A stretch of DNA of 64,000 bases from Streptomyces armeniacus (GTDB taxonomy: Bacteria > Actinomycetota > Actinomycetes > Streptomycetales > Streptomycetaceae). The stretch lies in the NCBI RefSeq assembly GCF_003355155.1, contig NZ_CP031320.1, positions 1,970,369-2,034,368 on the forward strand. Reading direction: 5' to 3'. The translations under genes were made by a program, and so were the position numbers. Shown here one piece after another: positions 1 through 9,027 of the stretch (within the stretch, counting starts at the first letter, position 1; the number at the start of each line of letters is the position of its first letter). The notes under the pieces are model-generated. The model saw only the letters and a program-made list of their open reading frames with translations, ran no database searches and was not told the DNA's origin.

Positions 1-1
1 G

Positions 2-523
2 CTGTTCGCCATCCAGTGGGCGCTGCTCCAGGGCGCGAGCGAAGTGCTGTCGGTCGATGTGAGCGAGCAGAAGGCGGCCATGGCGCTGGAGGCCGGTGCC
101 ACCCACACCGCCACCAGCCCCGAGCAGGCTCGCGGGCTGGCGGGCGCCGGCTACGACGTGGTCATCGAGTCCGCGGGCGCGCCCGCCACCGCCGACCAGG
201 CCGTGACACTGGCCGCCCGGCACGGCCACGCCGTCTTCATCGGCATCCCGCACGATCCGGTGCAGCTGCCGAAGAAGACGTTCAGCACGTTCCTCCGCCG
301 CGAGGTCACTCTCTACGGCGCCTGGAACTCGTTCTCCGCCCCCTTCCCCGGGGACGAGTGGCGCGTGGCGGTGCGCGCCATGTCCGAGGGGAGGCTCCAG
401 TGGAAGTTCATGATCACGCACGAGCTGGGCCTCGAGGACGTGGCTGGCACCATGCGGCAGCTCGGTGAGCGGTCCGTGTTCAGCTCCAAGGTGCTCTTCC
501 TGCCGAACGGAGACCGCCCATGA
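2..523 (+). CDS. Zinc-type alcohol/polyol dehydrogenase, C-terminal part (5' end outside window)
   Basis: The reading frame is open from base 2, so the N-terminal catalytic domain lies upstream; 173 residues are visible. They cover the end of the Rossmann NAD(P) domain and the C-terminal helices of a medium-chain dehydrogenase. The segment WNSFSAPFPGDEW is very close to the WNSYSAPFPG motif of galactitol-1-phosphate 5-dehydrogenase (GatD). This suggests oxidation of a sugar alcohol or its phosphate to a ketose. The stop overlaps the start of the FGGY kinase by four bases (ATGA), so the genes are probably co-translated in one catabolic operon. The substrate cannot be read from the sequence. 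Confidence 0.8.
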   Translation: MFAIQWALLQGASEVLSVDVSEQKAAMALEAGATHTATSPEQARGLAGAGYDVVIESAGAPATADQAVTLAARHGHAVFIGIPHDPVQLPKKTFSTFLRREVTLYGAWNSFSAPFPGDEWRVAVRAMSEGRLQWKFMITHELGLEDVAGTMRQLGERSVFSSKVLFLPNGDRP

Positions 524-2022
524 CCGCCCTCCTGGCCATCGACCTCGGTACGGAAAGCGCGCGCGTCGCCGTGTACGCGCCGGACGGCCGCACGCTCGGC
601 CAGGGCGAGAGCGGGTACCCGATCTCGTTCCCCCGCCCCGGCTGGGCCGAGCAGGACCCCGAGGACTGGTGGCGTGCCGTGGTGGCCGCGACCAGGGGCG
701 CGCTCGCCGAAGCGGGCGGGCCCGCCGTCGCAGGCGTCGCCGTGGCCACCACCGCCTCCACCGTCGCGGTGCTCGACGGCGCGGGCCGCCCGCTGCGCCC
801 CGCGCTGCTCTGGATGGACAGCCGCGCGGCGGCGGAGTCGGCGGCCACCGCCGAGGTCGAGCACCCCGTACTCGCCTACGCGGGTGGCTCCGACGCCGTC
901 GAATGGCTCGTACCGAAGGCCATGTGGCTAGCCGGGAACGAGCCGGAGAACTACCGCGCCGCCCGGCACATCACCGAGGCCGTCGACTATCTCGTCTGGC
1001 GGCTGACCGGCGAGTGGACCGGCTCGCAGATGAACGCCGTCTGCAAGTGGAACTACGACCCGCTCGGCGCAGGCCTCCCCGACGACCTCTACGAGCGGTT
1101 CGGCGTCCCCGGCCTGCGCGACAAGCTGCCCGAACGCATCGTCCCCGTGGGCGAGCCGGTCGCGCCGCTCAGCGCCGAGGCACGCGGTGAACTGGGCATC
1201 GCCGGACCCGCGCTGGTCGCCGCCGGAGGCATCGACGCCCATCTGTCGCTGCTCGCCATCGGCGGCGCCCGTACGGGCCGGGTGTCCGTGGTCTCGGGTA
1301 CGTCCACCGCGTTCGTCACGGAGATCGAGGACCCGGTGTACCCGCGGACGGTCTGGGGCCCGTACCCCGAGGCGCTGAACCCCGGCCGCTGGCTCGTCGA
1401 GGGGGGCCAGGTCAGCTCCGGCTCCGTACTGAAGTGGGCCGGCGAACAGCTGCTCGGCCGCCCCCGCGCCGAACTGCCCGCCCTGATCAAGGACGCGGCG
1501 GAGCTGCCGCCGCGCGAGCACGGACTGCTGGTCCTGGACTACTTCATGGGCAACCGCACCCCGCTCCGTGACCCGCGGCTGCGCGGCGCCGTACTCGGCC
1601 TGACCCTCGGCACCCGCCCCGAGGAGGTGTACCGCGCGGCGGCCGAGGGCGTCGCGTACGGCACCCGGCAGGTGCTGGAGTCCTTCGTCGACGGGGGAGT
1701 GCCCGTCGAGGAGGTGTACGTGTCCGGCGGCATCCGGCACAACCCGCTGTGGCTGCGTACGACCGCCGACGTGCTCGGCCGCCCGCTGCGGCTGGTCGAG
1801 GGCGACAACCTGACGCTCCGCGCGTGCGCGGTGATCGCGGCGGCCGGCGCCGGCCAGGCCGGTTCGCTCGCCGAGGCCGCCGCCGGGTTCGCCCCCGACG
1901 TACGCGTCGTCGAGCCGGACGAGGCCCACCACCGGGTCTACGAGCAGGGTTACGCCGACTACCGCGCCGCGACCGCCGCCACCCGCGAGGTCGCGCACCG
2001 GCTCAGCGCACCCGTCCAGTAA
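520..2022 (+). CDS. FGGY-family carbohydrate kinase
   Basis: 500 residues, the usual length for FGGY kinases (xylulokinase, ribulokinase, LsrK and relatives). The N-terminus LLAIDLGTESARVAVY is the phosphate-1 motif of the ASKHA fold, GGIDAHLSLL near residue 240 carries the catalytic-base Asp, and YVSGGIRHNPLW near residue 400 is the adenosine motif. It should phosphorylate a ketose or polyol in the cytoplasm. It starts inside the stop of the polyol dehydrogenase and is followed after 8 bases by a SorC regulator. The order dehydrogenase, kinase, aldolase, aldehyde dehydrogenase suggests it acts on the ketose made by the preceding enzyme. Specificity within FGGY is not assigned. Confidence 0.92.
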   Translation: MTALLAIDLGTESARVAVYAPDGRTLGQGESGYPISFPRPGWAEQDPEDWWRAVVAATRGALAEAGGPAVAGVAVATTASTVAVLDGAGRPLRPALLWMDSRAAAESAATAEVEHPVLAYAGGSDAVEWLVPKAMWLAGNEPENYRAARHITEAVDYLVWRLTGEWTGSQMNAVCKWNYDPLGAGLPDDLYERFGVPGLRDKLPERIVPVGEPVAPLSAEARGELGIAGPALVAAGGIDAHLSLLAIGGARTGRVSVVSGTSTAFVTEIEDPVYPRTVWGPYPEALNPGRWLVEGGQVSSGSVLKWAGEQLLGRPRAELPALIKDAAELPPREHGLLVLDYFMGNRTPLRDPRLRGAVLGLTLGTRPEEVYRAAAEGVAYGTRQVLESFVDGGVPVEEVYVSGGIRHNPLWLRTTADVLGRPLRLVEGDNLTLRACAVIAAAGAGQAGSLAEAAAGFAPDVRVVEPDEAHHRVYEQGYADYRAATAATREVAHRLSAPVQ

Positions 2023-2030
2023 GGAGCGAG

Positions 2031-3017
2031 ATGCATCCCACCGAGGACGAGGCCCTCCTCTACCAGGTCGCCTCCATGTACTACGAGCAGGAGCTGACGC
2101 AGGAGCAGATCGGCGAGACGCTGCACTTCACCCGCTGGAAGGTCGGCCGGCTGCTGGCCGACGCGCGGAAGGCCGGACTCGTACGGATACAGGTCGTCCA
2201 CCCCAAGTCCCGCGTGCGCGGCCTCGAGGAGCGCCTCCAGGACGCCACCGGTCTGCGCGACGCCGTGGTGGTGGCGCGGGGCCGCACCGAGGACGAGGAG
2301 GAGCTGCGGGCCCGCGTCGCCGAGGCCGGAGCCGACTACCTCGCCCGGCTGAGCCCCTCACCCCGGCTGCTCGGCGTCTCCTGGGGCCGCACCATGGACC
2401 TGCTCGCCCGCAGCCTCAGCTCCGGATGGGCCCACGGAGTGCACGTCGTGCAGATCAACGGCGGCCTCACCCGGTCCCACACCCCCAGCTCCGCGCAGGA
2501 CTTGGCGAGCCGCATCGCCCACCTCGGCGAGGGCACCCTGTCCGTGCTGCCCGCCCCGTCCATCGTGGAGCAGGAGACGACCCGGCGCGCCCTGGAGCAG
2601 GACAGCGCGGTCGGCGACGTGCTCGCGCAGGCCGCCGAGGCGGACACCGTCCTGTTCAGCCCCGGCGCCATCGGCAGCGACTCCGTGCTGGTCGGTTCCG
2701 GCTACCTCGGCGCCGGCGAACTCAAGGAGCTCGCCGACGCGGGCGCCGTCGGGGACGTCGTCGGCCGCTTCATCGACGCTCGCGGGGGGATCGTCGACAA
2801 GCGGCTGGACGACCGTACGCTCGGCCTGCCGCTGGACGCCCTGCGCAGCCGCCCGGTGTCCGTGGCGGTCGTCTCCGGCACCGCCAAGCACGCCGTGTGC
2901 GCGGCCGTCGTCTCCAGCGGCCTGTGCAACACGCTCGTCACCGACGACCACACCGCGTCCCACCTGCTCGACCCCGCCTCCTGCGACGAGCTGCGCGCGG
3001 GAAGGGGGCGGGCATGA
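2031..3017 (+). CDS. SorC/DeoR-type sugar-responsive transcriptional regulator
   Basis: 328 residues from ATG 2031, preceded by AAGGAG. Residues about 5-60 form a helix-turn-helix (LTQEQIGETLHFTRWKVGRLL) typical of SorC/DeoR/LsrR proteins. The rest is the SorC sugar-phosphate-binding domain, with GVSWGRTM near residue 115 and GAIGSDSVLVGSGYL near 215. In this family a phosphorylated sugar made by the neighbouring kinase is the inducer. The kinase directly upstream and the transporter directly downstream fit that scheme. The stop overlaps the next start (ATGA). Longer in-frame starts upstream lie inside the kinase gene and were rejected. Confidence 0.9.
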   Translation: MHPTEDEALLYQVASMYYEQELTQEQIGETLHFTRWKVGRLLADARKAGLVRIQVVHPKSRVRGLEERLQDATGLRDAVVVARGRTEDEEELRARVAEAGADYLARLSPSPRLLGVSWGRTMDLLARSLSSGWAHGVHVVQINGGLTRSHTPSSAQDLASRIAHLGEGTLSVLPAPSIVEQETTRRALEQDSAVGDVLAQAAEADTVLFSPGAIGSDSVLVGSGYLGAGELKELADAGAVGDVVGRFIDARGGIVDKRLDDRTLGLPLDALRSRPVSVAVVSGTAKHAVCAAVVSSGLCNTLVTDDHTASHLLDPASCDELRAGRGRA

Positions 3018-4567
3018 GCGCGGACACGGGCCGCGGAGGCGGGGGAGTGCCGCGCCTCAGCATGCGCGGGATCGTCAAGCGCTTCCCCGGCACCCTCGCC
3101 AACGACCACGCCGAGCTGACCGTCCGCCCCGGCGAGACCCACTGCCTGCTCGGTGAGAACGGCGCCGGCAAGAGCACGCTGATGAAGATCCTCGCCGGGT
3201 CCATACGCCCGGACGAGGGCGAGATACGCCTCGACGGCGAGCCCGTCCGCCTCGGGGACCCGCAGGCCGGCATGGCCGCCGGCATCGCGGTCATCTACCA
3301 GGAGCTCGACCTCATCCCCGATCTCACCGTCGCGCAGAACCTCCTGCTCGGACACGCGCCCGCGTACGGCCCGTTCGTACGGAAGAAGCGCCGCGCCGAG
3401 CTCGCCCGCGCCGCCGTCGAACGGGTCGGCAGCGACTTCCCGGTCACCACACCCGTACGGGACCTGCCGATCGCCGCACAGCAGCTCACCGCGATCGCCA
3501 AGGCGCTCACCATGGACGCGCGCGTCATCGTCATGGACGAGCCCTCCGCCACGCTCGGCGAGAGCGACCTGCACAAGGTGTTCGACGTGATCCGCTCGCT
3601 CACCGCCGAGGGCCGCTCCGTCATCTACATCACGCACCGCATGGACGAGGTGACGGAGATCGGCGACCGCGCCACCGTGATGCGCGACGGGCGCTCGATC
3701 GGCGTGTACGACCTCGCCACCACCGGCGCCGACGAACTGGTCGCCGCCATGATCGGCGAGTCGCGCGAACTCGTGCACCCCACCGGCCGGCCACGCCCCG
3801 AAGGCCCCCCGCTGCTGGAGATCCGGCGGGTGCACAGCCCCGGGCTGATCGACGTCCGCGGCATCGACGTACGGGCCGGGGAGATCGCCGGGCTCGCCGG
3901 ACTGGGCGGGGCCGGCCGTACGACCCTGCTCAGGGCGCTGTTCGGGGACACCAGGGCGGCGGTGTCAGCGCGGCTCGACGGCGCCGAACTCCGTACGGGC
4001 AGCCCCGCCGCGGCCGTACGCGCCGGGCTCGCGCTCGTACCCGAGAGCCGCAAGGAGCAGGGGCTGATGCTCGGCCTGTCCGTCACCCGCAACGCCGCCA
4101 TCACCGCACACGGCCGGCCGCCCTGGCTCCGCCCCCGCGCCACCGGACGCAGCCGCGGCACACCCGTACTCGCCGACCTGGGCGTCCGGTACGCCTCCGC
4201 CGACCAGCCGGTGGGGAAGCTGTCGGGCGGCAACCAGCAGAAGGTCGTCCTCGCCAAGTGGATCGCCAAGGGCGGCGTACGGGTCCTGCTCCTCGACGAG
4301 CCCACCCGCGGCCTCGACGTCGGAGCGAAGGCCGACCTGTACCGCCAGGTGCGCCAACTCGCCGACCAGGGCGTGGCCGTGCTGCTCGCCAGCAGCGAGC
4401 TGAACGAGCTGACCGCCAACGCCGACCGCGTATGGGTGCTCCACGAAGGACGCAACGCGGCCTGCTACGACCCGCGTACGACCGACGAGCACACCATCGC
4501 GCACACCGTCATCACCGGAGAGACCCACCGGACCCGCCGGACACCCGCCAACGGAGCCGCATCATGA
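3014..4567 (+). CDS. Sugar ABC transporter ATPase, two nucleotide-binding domains (RbsA/CUT2 type)
   Basis: 517 residues with two fused ATPase domains. The first Walker A is GENGAGKST near residue 55, with Walker B VIVMDEPSATLG near 175. The second half has a degenerate Walker A (GLGGAGRTT), signature LSGGNQQK near 405, and Walker B LLLDEPTRGLD. This arrangement is diagnostic of CUT2 importers (ribose, xylose, AI-2). It energises the permease encoded next, with which it shares a 4-base overlap. No periplasmic-type binding protein gene follows, so the binding protein must lie upstream of the window or elsewhere. Confidence 0.93.
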   Translation: MSADTGRGGGGVPRLSMRGIVKRFPGTLANDHAELTVRPGETHCLLGENGAGKSTLMKILAGSIRPDEGEIRLDGEPVRLGDPQAGMAAGIAVIYQELDLIPDLTVAQNLLLGHAPAYGPFVRKKRRAELARAAVERVGSDFPVTTPVRDLPIAAQQLTAIAKALTMDARVIVMDEPSATLGESDLHKVFDVIRSLTAEGRSVIYITHRMDEVTEIGDRATVMRDGRSIGVYDLATTGADELVAAMIGESRELVHPTGRPRPEGPPLLEIRRVHSPGLIDVRGIDVRAGEIAGLAGLGGAGRTTLLRALFGDTRAAVSARLDGAELRTGSPAAAVRAGLALVPESRKEQGLMLGLSVTRNAAITAHGRPPWLRPRATGRSRGTPVLADLGVRYASADQPVGKLSGGNQQKVVLAKWIAKGGVRVLLLDEPTRGLDVGAKADLYRQVRQLADQGVAVLLASSELNELTANADRVWVLHEGRNAACYDPRTTDEHTIAHTVITGETHRTRRTPANGAAS

Positions 4568-5574
4568 CCACGACCTCCACGGGAGCAGAGCCGGTCGCTG
4601 CTGCCGCCGCCGACACCCGACGGCGCCGGCCGCGGGGCGCGGACCTCATCGTCAAGTTCAACCTGGTGCTCGTCTTCCTCGCGCTGTGCACCGTGGCGAG
4701 CTTCCTCGCCCCGGAGTTCCTGACGACGCGCAACATGTCGAACCTGTTCCAGCAGTCGGCACTGACCGGCATCGTAGCCATCGGGATGACCATGGTCATC
4801 CTCACCGCCGGCATCGACCTGTCGGTCGGCAGCGTCGCCGCCTTCGGCGGGATGACCGTCGCCCTGCTCATCGACAAGGACGTCCACTTCGTCCTGGCCA
4901 TAGCCGCCAGCCTGGCCGCGGGCGCCGCGTTCGGGGCGGTGATGGGCGGGCTGTCGGCGTATCTGTCGCTGCCCGCGTTCATGACGACCCTCGCCGGGCT
5001 CACCGCCATCCGCGGACTCACGTACCTCCTCTCGGACGGCGAACCGGTCGGCGGCAGCAGCCCCGAGGCGTTCCGGCTCCTCGGCGGCGGCTTCATCGGC
5101 TACGTGCCGATCGTCGGCCTGATCTTCGTCGGCGTCGCCATCGCGGCGGCCCTGGTGCTGCGCGGCACGACGTTCGGCGAGTACATCTACGCCGTCGGCA
5201 GCAACAAGGAGGCCGCGCGGCTCTCCGGGCTGCCCGTACGGGGTGTGATCACCGCCGTCTTCGTCATCTCCGGCGCCCTGTCCGCCCTGGCCGGCGTGCT
5301 GCTGACCTCCCGGCTCACCATCGGGCAGCCCACCGCGTTCAACGGGCTCGAACTCGACGCCATCGCGGCCGTCGTCCTCGGCGGCACCAACCTGTTCGGC
5401 GGGCGCGGCGGCGTCATGGGCACGTTCGTGGCGATCCTGCTGCTGTCCGTCCTGCGCAACCTGTGCAATCTCATGGGCCTCGGCTCGTTCTTCCAGATGG
5501 TCGTCACCGGACTGATCCTGGTCGTCGCGCTGATCCTCAACATGCTGATGGAGAAGCGGGGTTCCCGTGCCTGA
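4564..5574 (+). CDS. Sugar ABC transporter permease (RbsC/CUT2 type)
   Basis: 336 residues, about ten hydrophobic segments from residue 30 onward after a charged cytoplasmic N-terminus (RRRRPRG). Conserved CUT2 permease stretches are visible: GIDLSVGSVAAFGGM near residue 82, the EAARLSGLPV loop near 215, and AVVLGGTNLFGGRGG near 270. It forms the membrane channel with the preceding ATPase. ATG 4564 overlaps the ATPase stop, and the DeoC start (GTG 5567) lies inside this gene, so the transporter and the catabolic enzymes are tightly coupled. Confidence 0.93.
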   Translation: MTTTSTGAEPVAAAAADTRRRRPRGADLIVKFNLVLVFLALCTVASFLAPEFLTTRNMSNLFQQSALTGIVAIGMTMVILTAGIDLSVGSVAAFGGMTVALLIDKDVHFVLAIAASLAAGAAFGAVMGGLSAYLSLPAFMTTLAGLTAIRGLTYLLSDGEPVGGSSPEAFRLLGGGFIGYVPIVGLIFVGVAIAAALVLRGTTFGEYIYAVGSNKEAARLSGLPVRGVITAVFVISGALSALAGVLLTSRLTIGQPTAFNGLELDAIAAVVLGGTNLFGGRGGVMGTFVAILLLSVLRNLCNLMGLGSFFQMVVTGLILVVALILNMLMEKRGSRA

Positions 5575-6541
5575 CGACAACACCGCGACCCCGGCACCCG
5601 CCGTGGACGCCTCCCTCAGCAACGCGTCGCTGCGCGCCGCCCTGCACGGCCTCCCCGGCGTCGACGAGGTGGGGGCGCGCGCCCGCGCCGCCGGCCTGGC
5701 CACCCGCTCCATCAAGACCACCGCCAAGGCGCAGGGCATCGACCTGGCCATCCGCATGGTCGACCTGACGACGCTGGAGGGCGCCGACACCCCCGGCAAG
5801 GTACGGGCGCTGGCCGCGAAGGCCCGGCGGCCCGACCCGGCCGACCGCTCCGTGCCGCACGCCGCCGCCGTCTGCGTCTACCCCGACCTGGTCGGCGTCG
5901 CCGTACGCGCCCTGCGCGGCAGCGGCGTCGGCGTCGCCTCGGTCGCCACGGCCTTCCCCGCAGGCCGGGCGCCGCTCGAAGTGAAGCTCCTCGACACCCG
6001 CCAGGCCGTCGCCGACGGCGCCGACGAGATCGACATGGTGATCGACCGCGGCGCCTTCCTGGCCGGCGACTACCGCAAGGTCCACGACGAGATCGCGGCG
6101 GTCAAGGAGGCGTGCGCGCGGCCCGGGGGCGGCGCCGCCCACCTCAAGGTGATCCTGGAGACCGGCGAGCTGGAGACGTACGACAACGTCCGCCGCGCCT
6201 CCTGGCTCGCGATGCGGGCCGGCGCCGACTTCATCAAGACCTCCACGGGCAAGGTCGCGCCCGCCGCGACGCTGCCCGTCACCCTGGTCATGCTGGAGGC
6301 CGTACGCGACTTCCGCGCCGCGACCGGCCGCCAGGTCGGCGTCAAACCCGCGGGCGGCATCCGTACGGCCAAGGACGCGCTCCGCCTCCTGGTGCTGGTC
6401 AACGAGACCGCAGGGCCGGACTGGCTCGATCCGGCGTGGTTCCGGATCGGTGCCTCCAGCCTGCTCAACGACCTGCTGATGCAGCGCACCAGGCTCACGA
6501 CCGGAACCTACTCCGGCCCCGACTACTACACCCTGGACTGA
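5567..6541 (+). CDS. deoC: Deoxyribose-phosphate aldolase
   Basis: 324 residues, a class I TIM-barrel aldolase. The Schiff-base lysine corresponds to Lys224 in GADFIKTSTGK, and the second catalytic lysine to Lys260 in GVKPAGGIR; the acidic motif DEIDMVID is also present. DeoC enzymes split 2-deoxyribose 5-phosphate into acetaldehyde and glyceraldehyde 3-phosphate, but related paralogues act on other sugar phosphates. The roughly 70-residue N-terminal extension is common in actinobacterial DeoC. GTG 5567 overlaps the permease. Two aldehyde dehydrogenase-family genes follow, which would remove the aldehyde released. Confidence 0.93.
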   Translation: MPDDNTATPAPAVDASLSNASLRAALHGLPGVDEVGARARAAGLATRSIKTTAKAQGIDLAIRMVDLTTLEGADTPGKVRALAAKARRPDPADRSVPHAAAVCVYPDLVGVAVRALRGSGVGVASVATAFPAGRAPLEVKLLDTRQAVADGADEIDMVIDRGAFLAGDYRKVHDEIAAVKEACARPGGGAAHLKVILETGELETYDNVRRASWLAMRAGADFIKTSTGKVAPAATLPVTLVMLEAVRDFRAATGRQVGVKPAGGIRTAKDALRLLVLVNETAGPDWLDPAWFRIGASSLLNDLLMQRTRLTTGTYSGPDYYTLD

Positions 6542-6545
6542 GCGC

Positions 6546-8030
6546 ATGCCCGACCAGAACCCCTTCACGTACGCGCCCGCGCCCGAATCACGGGCCGTGG
6601 TCTCGCTGCGGCCCGCGTACGGGCTGTTCATCGACGGCGAGTTCACCGAACCGGCCGAGCAGACGCTGACCACCCTCAACCCGGCCGACGAACAGCCCCT
6701 GGCCGAGGTGTCCGTGGCCGGCGACGCGGACGTGGACCGCGCCGTCGCCGCCGCCCGCCGCGCGTACGACGGCCGGTGGTCCCGTACGACCGGCACCGAA
6801 CGCGGGAAGTACCTGTTCCGCATCAGCCGGATCATCCAGGAGCGCGCACGCGAGATCGCCGTGCTGGAGTCCCTCGACAACGGCAAGCCGATCAGGGAGA
6901 CCCGGGACTTCGACATCCCGCAGGCCGCCGCGCACTTCTTCTACTACGCGGGCTGGGCCGACAAGCTCGCCCACGGCGTCCGCGGGCCGCACCCGGCGGA
7001 CGGCACAGGCAGCGGCACCGGCAGCGGCCCGTACCCGCGGCCGCTGGGCGTCGCCGCACAGATCATCCCGTGGAACTTCCCGCTCCTGATGCTCGCCTGG
7101 AAGATCGCCCCCGCGCTCGCCGCCGGCAACACCGTCGTCCTGAAGCCGGCCGAGACCACACCGCTCACCGCGCTCCTGTTCGCCGAGATCTGCCAGGAGG
7201 CCGAACTGCCCCCGGGTGTCGTCAACATCGTCACCGGAGCCTCCGGCACCGGTCGCGCCCTCGTCGCCCACCCCGGCACCGACAAGGTCGCCTTCACCGG
7301 GTCCACCGACGTCGGCCGCGAGATCGCCCGCGCCGTCGCGGGCACGCCCAGGAAGCTCACCCTCGAACTCGGCGGCAAGGGCGCCAACATCGTCTACGAC
7401 GACGCCGCCCTCGACCAGGCCGTCGAGGGGATCGTGAGCGGCATCTTCTTCAACCAGGGGCAGGTGTGTTGCGCCGGCTCGCGGCTGCTGGTCCAGGAGT
7501 CCGTCGCGGACGACGTCCTGCACCGGCTCCGCGAACGCGTCTCCCGGCTGCGGCTCGGCGACCCCCTCGACAAGAACACCGACGTCGGCGCCATCAACTC
7601 CGCCGCACAGCTCGCCCGTATCCGCGCGCTCGCCCAGACCGGCCGCGACGAGGGCGGCGAGGCGTGGTCCCCCGACTGCGAACTCCCCGCCCGCGGCTAC
7701 TGGTTCGCGCCGACCGTCTTCACCGGAGTGACCCAGGCGCACCGCATCGCCCGCGAGGAGATCTTCGGCCCCGTGCTGTCCGTCCTCACCTTCCGCACCC
7801 CGCAGGAGGCGGTCGAGAAGGCGAACAACACGCCGTACGGACTCTCCGCCGGCGTCTGGACGGAGAAGGGCAGCCGGATGCTGTGGACCGCCAGCCGGCT
7901 GCGCGCCGGCGTGATCTGGTCCAACACCTTCAACAACTTCGACCCCGCCAGCCCCTTCGGCGGCTATCGCGAGTCCGGCTACGGACGCGAGGGCGGACGC
8001 CACGGCCTGGAGGCATACCTCGATGTCTGA
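6546..8030 (+). CDS. NAD(P)-dependent aldehyde dehydrogenase, catalytically complete
   Basis: 494 residues, full length for the ALDH superfamily. The catalytic nucleophile is Cys308 in FFNQGQVCCAG, the general base Glu is in LTLELGGKGAN, and the substrate/cofactor Asn is in IIPWNFPL near residue 175. It should oxidise the aldehyde produced by the DeoC step to an acid or CoA-linked product. It starts 4 bases after deoC and its last 8 bases overlap the next gene, a catalytically empty ALDH homologue. The pair recalls the two ALDH-fold domains fused in the ALDH16 family, here split into two proteins. Confidence 0.93.
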   Translation: MPDQNPFTYAPAPESRAVVSLRPAYGLFIDGEFTEPAEQTLTTLNPADEQPLAEVSVAGDADVDRAVAAARRAYDGRWSRTTGTERGKYLFRISRIIQERAREIAVLESLDNGKPIRETRDFDIPQAAAHFFYYAGWADKLAHGVRGPHPADGTGSGTGSGPYPRPLGVAAQIIPWNFPLLMLAWKIAPALAAGNTVVLKPAETTPLTALLFAEICQEAELPPGVVNIVTGASGTGRALVAHPGTDKVAFTGSTDVGREIARAVAGTPRKLTLELGGKGANIVYDDAALDQAVEGIVSGIFFNQGQVCCAGSRLLVQESVADDVLHRLRERVSRLRLGDPLDKNTDVGAINSAAQLARIRALAQTGRDEGGEAWSPDCELPARGYWFAPTVFTGVTQAHRIAREEIFGPVLSVLTFRTPQEAVEKANNTPYGLSAGVWTEKGSRMLWTASRLRAGVIWSNTFNNFDPASPFGGYRESGYGREGGRHGLEAYLDV

Positions 8031-9027
8031 GATATCCGAGCAGAAGTCCGAGCAGAAGTCCGAGCAGAAGTCCGAGCAGAAGTCCGAGCAGAAGTCCGAG
8101 CAGAAGTCCGGGCAGAAGTCCGGGCAGAAGTCCGGGCACGGCGGCAGCACGCCCCAACCCCCGCCCGCGCCCGTACGGCTGGCGGTCCGCAAGACGTACA
8201 AGCTGTACGTGGGCGGCGCGTTCCCTCGATCCGAGTCGGGCAGGAGCTATCCCGTGACCACAGCCGACGGCGCCCCGCTCGCCAACGCCGCGCTCGCCTC
8301 CCGCAAGGACGCCCGCGACGCCGTCGTCGCGGCCCGGCGGGCCTTCGGGCCGTGGGCGGCCCGCAGCGCGTACAACCGGGGGCAGATCCTCTACCGCGTG
8401 GCCGAGATGATCGAGGGCCGCCGCGGCCAGTTCGTACGGGAGACCGCCGACGCCCAGGGCCTCGACCGCGCCGCGGCCGAGGACGTGGTCGCGGCGGCCG
8501 TCGACCGGTGGGTGTACTACGCGGGCTGGACGGACAAGATCGCCCAGGTCGTGGGCGGCGCCAACGCCGTATCGGGGCCGTACGACAACCATTCCGTGCC
8601 GGAGCCCACCGGCGTCGTCGCCGTCCTCGCCCCCGCCGGCTCCCCGCTGCTGGGGCTCGTGTCGGTCCTCGCCCCGGTCGTCGCCTCCGGCAACACGGCC
8701 GTGGTGGTCGCCGCCGAGCACGCCCCCCTGCCCGCCGTCACGCTGGCGGAGGCCCTCGCCACCTCCGATCTGCCCGGCGGCGTCGTCAACATCCTCAGCG
8801 GCCGGCTCTCCGAACTCGCCCCGCCCCTCGCCTCGCACGCGGACGTCAACGCCCTGGACCTGGCCGGCGCGGGGGAGTCGGCCACCGAACTGGAGCGGGC
8901 CGCGGCGGCCACGCTCAAGCGCGTCCTGCGGCCCCAGCCCTCGCCCGACTGGGCGGCGCTCCCCGGGCTCGCCCGCGTCACCCCGTTCCTGGAGACGAAG
9001 ACGTACTGGCACCCGGTCGGGACGTAA
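8023..9027 (+). CDS. Truncated, non-catalytic aldehyde dehydrogenase-fold protein with QKSE repeat tail
   Basis: 334 residues against about 480 for a normal ALDH. Residues about 55-330 follow the ALDH cofactor-binding domain (TYKLYVGGAFPRSESGRSYP, GVVAVLAPAGSPLLGL, ASGNTAVVVAAE), but the LELGGK segment and the catalytic Cys region are missing; the sequence ends in LETKTYWHPVGT. It therefore cannot be an active dehydrogenase alone. Residues 7-38 are a hydrophilic repeat (five QKSE, three QKSG). The start lies inside the upstream ALDH stop. A structural-partner role, as for the second domain of ALDH16 proteins, is an inference. Confidence 0.85.
   Translation: MSEISEQKSEQKSEQKSEQKSEQKSEQKSGQKSGQKSGHGGSTPQPPPAPVRLAVRKTYKLYVGGAFPRSESGRSYPVTTADGAPLANAALASRKDARDAVVAARRAFGPWAARSAYNRGQILYRVAEMIEGRRGQFVRETADAQGLDRAAAEDVVAAAVDRWVYYAGWTDKIAQVVGGANAVSGPYDNHSVPEPTGVVAVLAPAGSPLLGLVSVLAPVVASGNTAVVVAAEHAPLPAVTLAEALATSDLPGGVVNILSGRLSELAPPLASHADVNALDLAGAGESATELERAAAATLKRVLRPQPSPDWAALPGLARVTPFLETKTYWHPVGT
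8041..8136 (+). repeat. Eight tandem 12-bp repeats inside the short ALDH gene
   Basis: Eight in-frame copies of CAGAAGTCCGAG/GGG encode (QKSE)5(QKSG)3. The unit is a multiple of three, so copy-number change would lengthen or shorten the linker without breaking the frame. The last three copies share an A-to-G change in the final codon. Confidence 0.95.

Noticed and set aside
8041-8136. Regular repeats that could suggest a CRISPR array
   Set aside because: The copies are directly adjacent with no spacers and encode an in-frame protein repeat.
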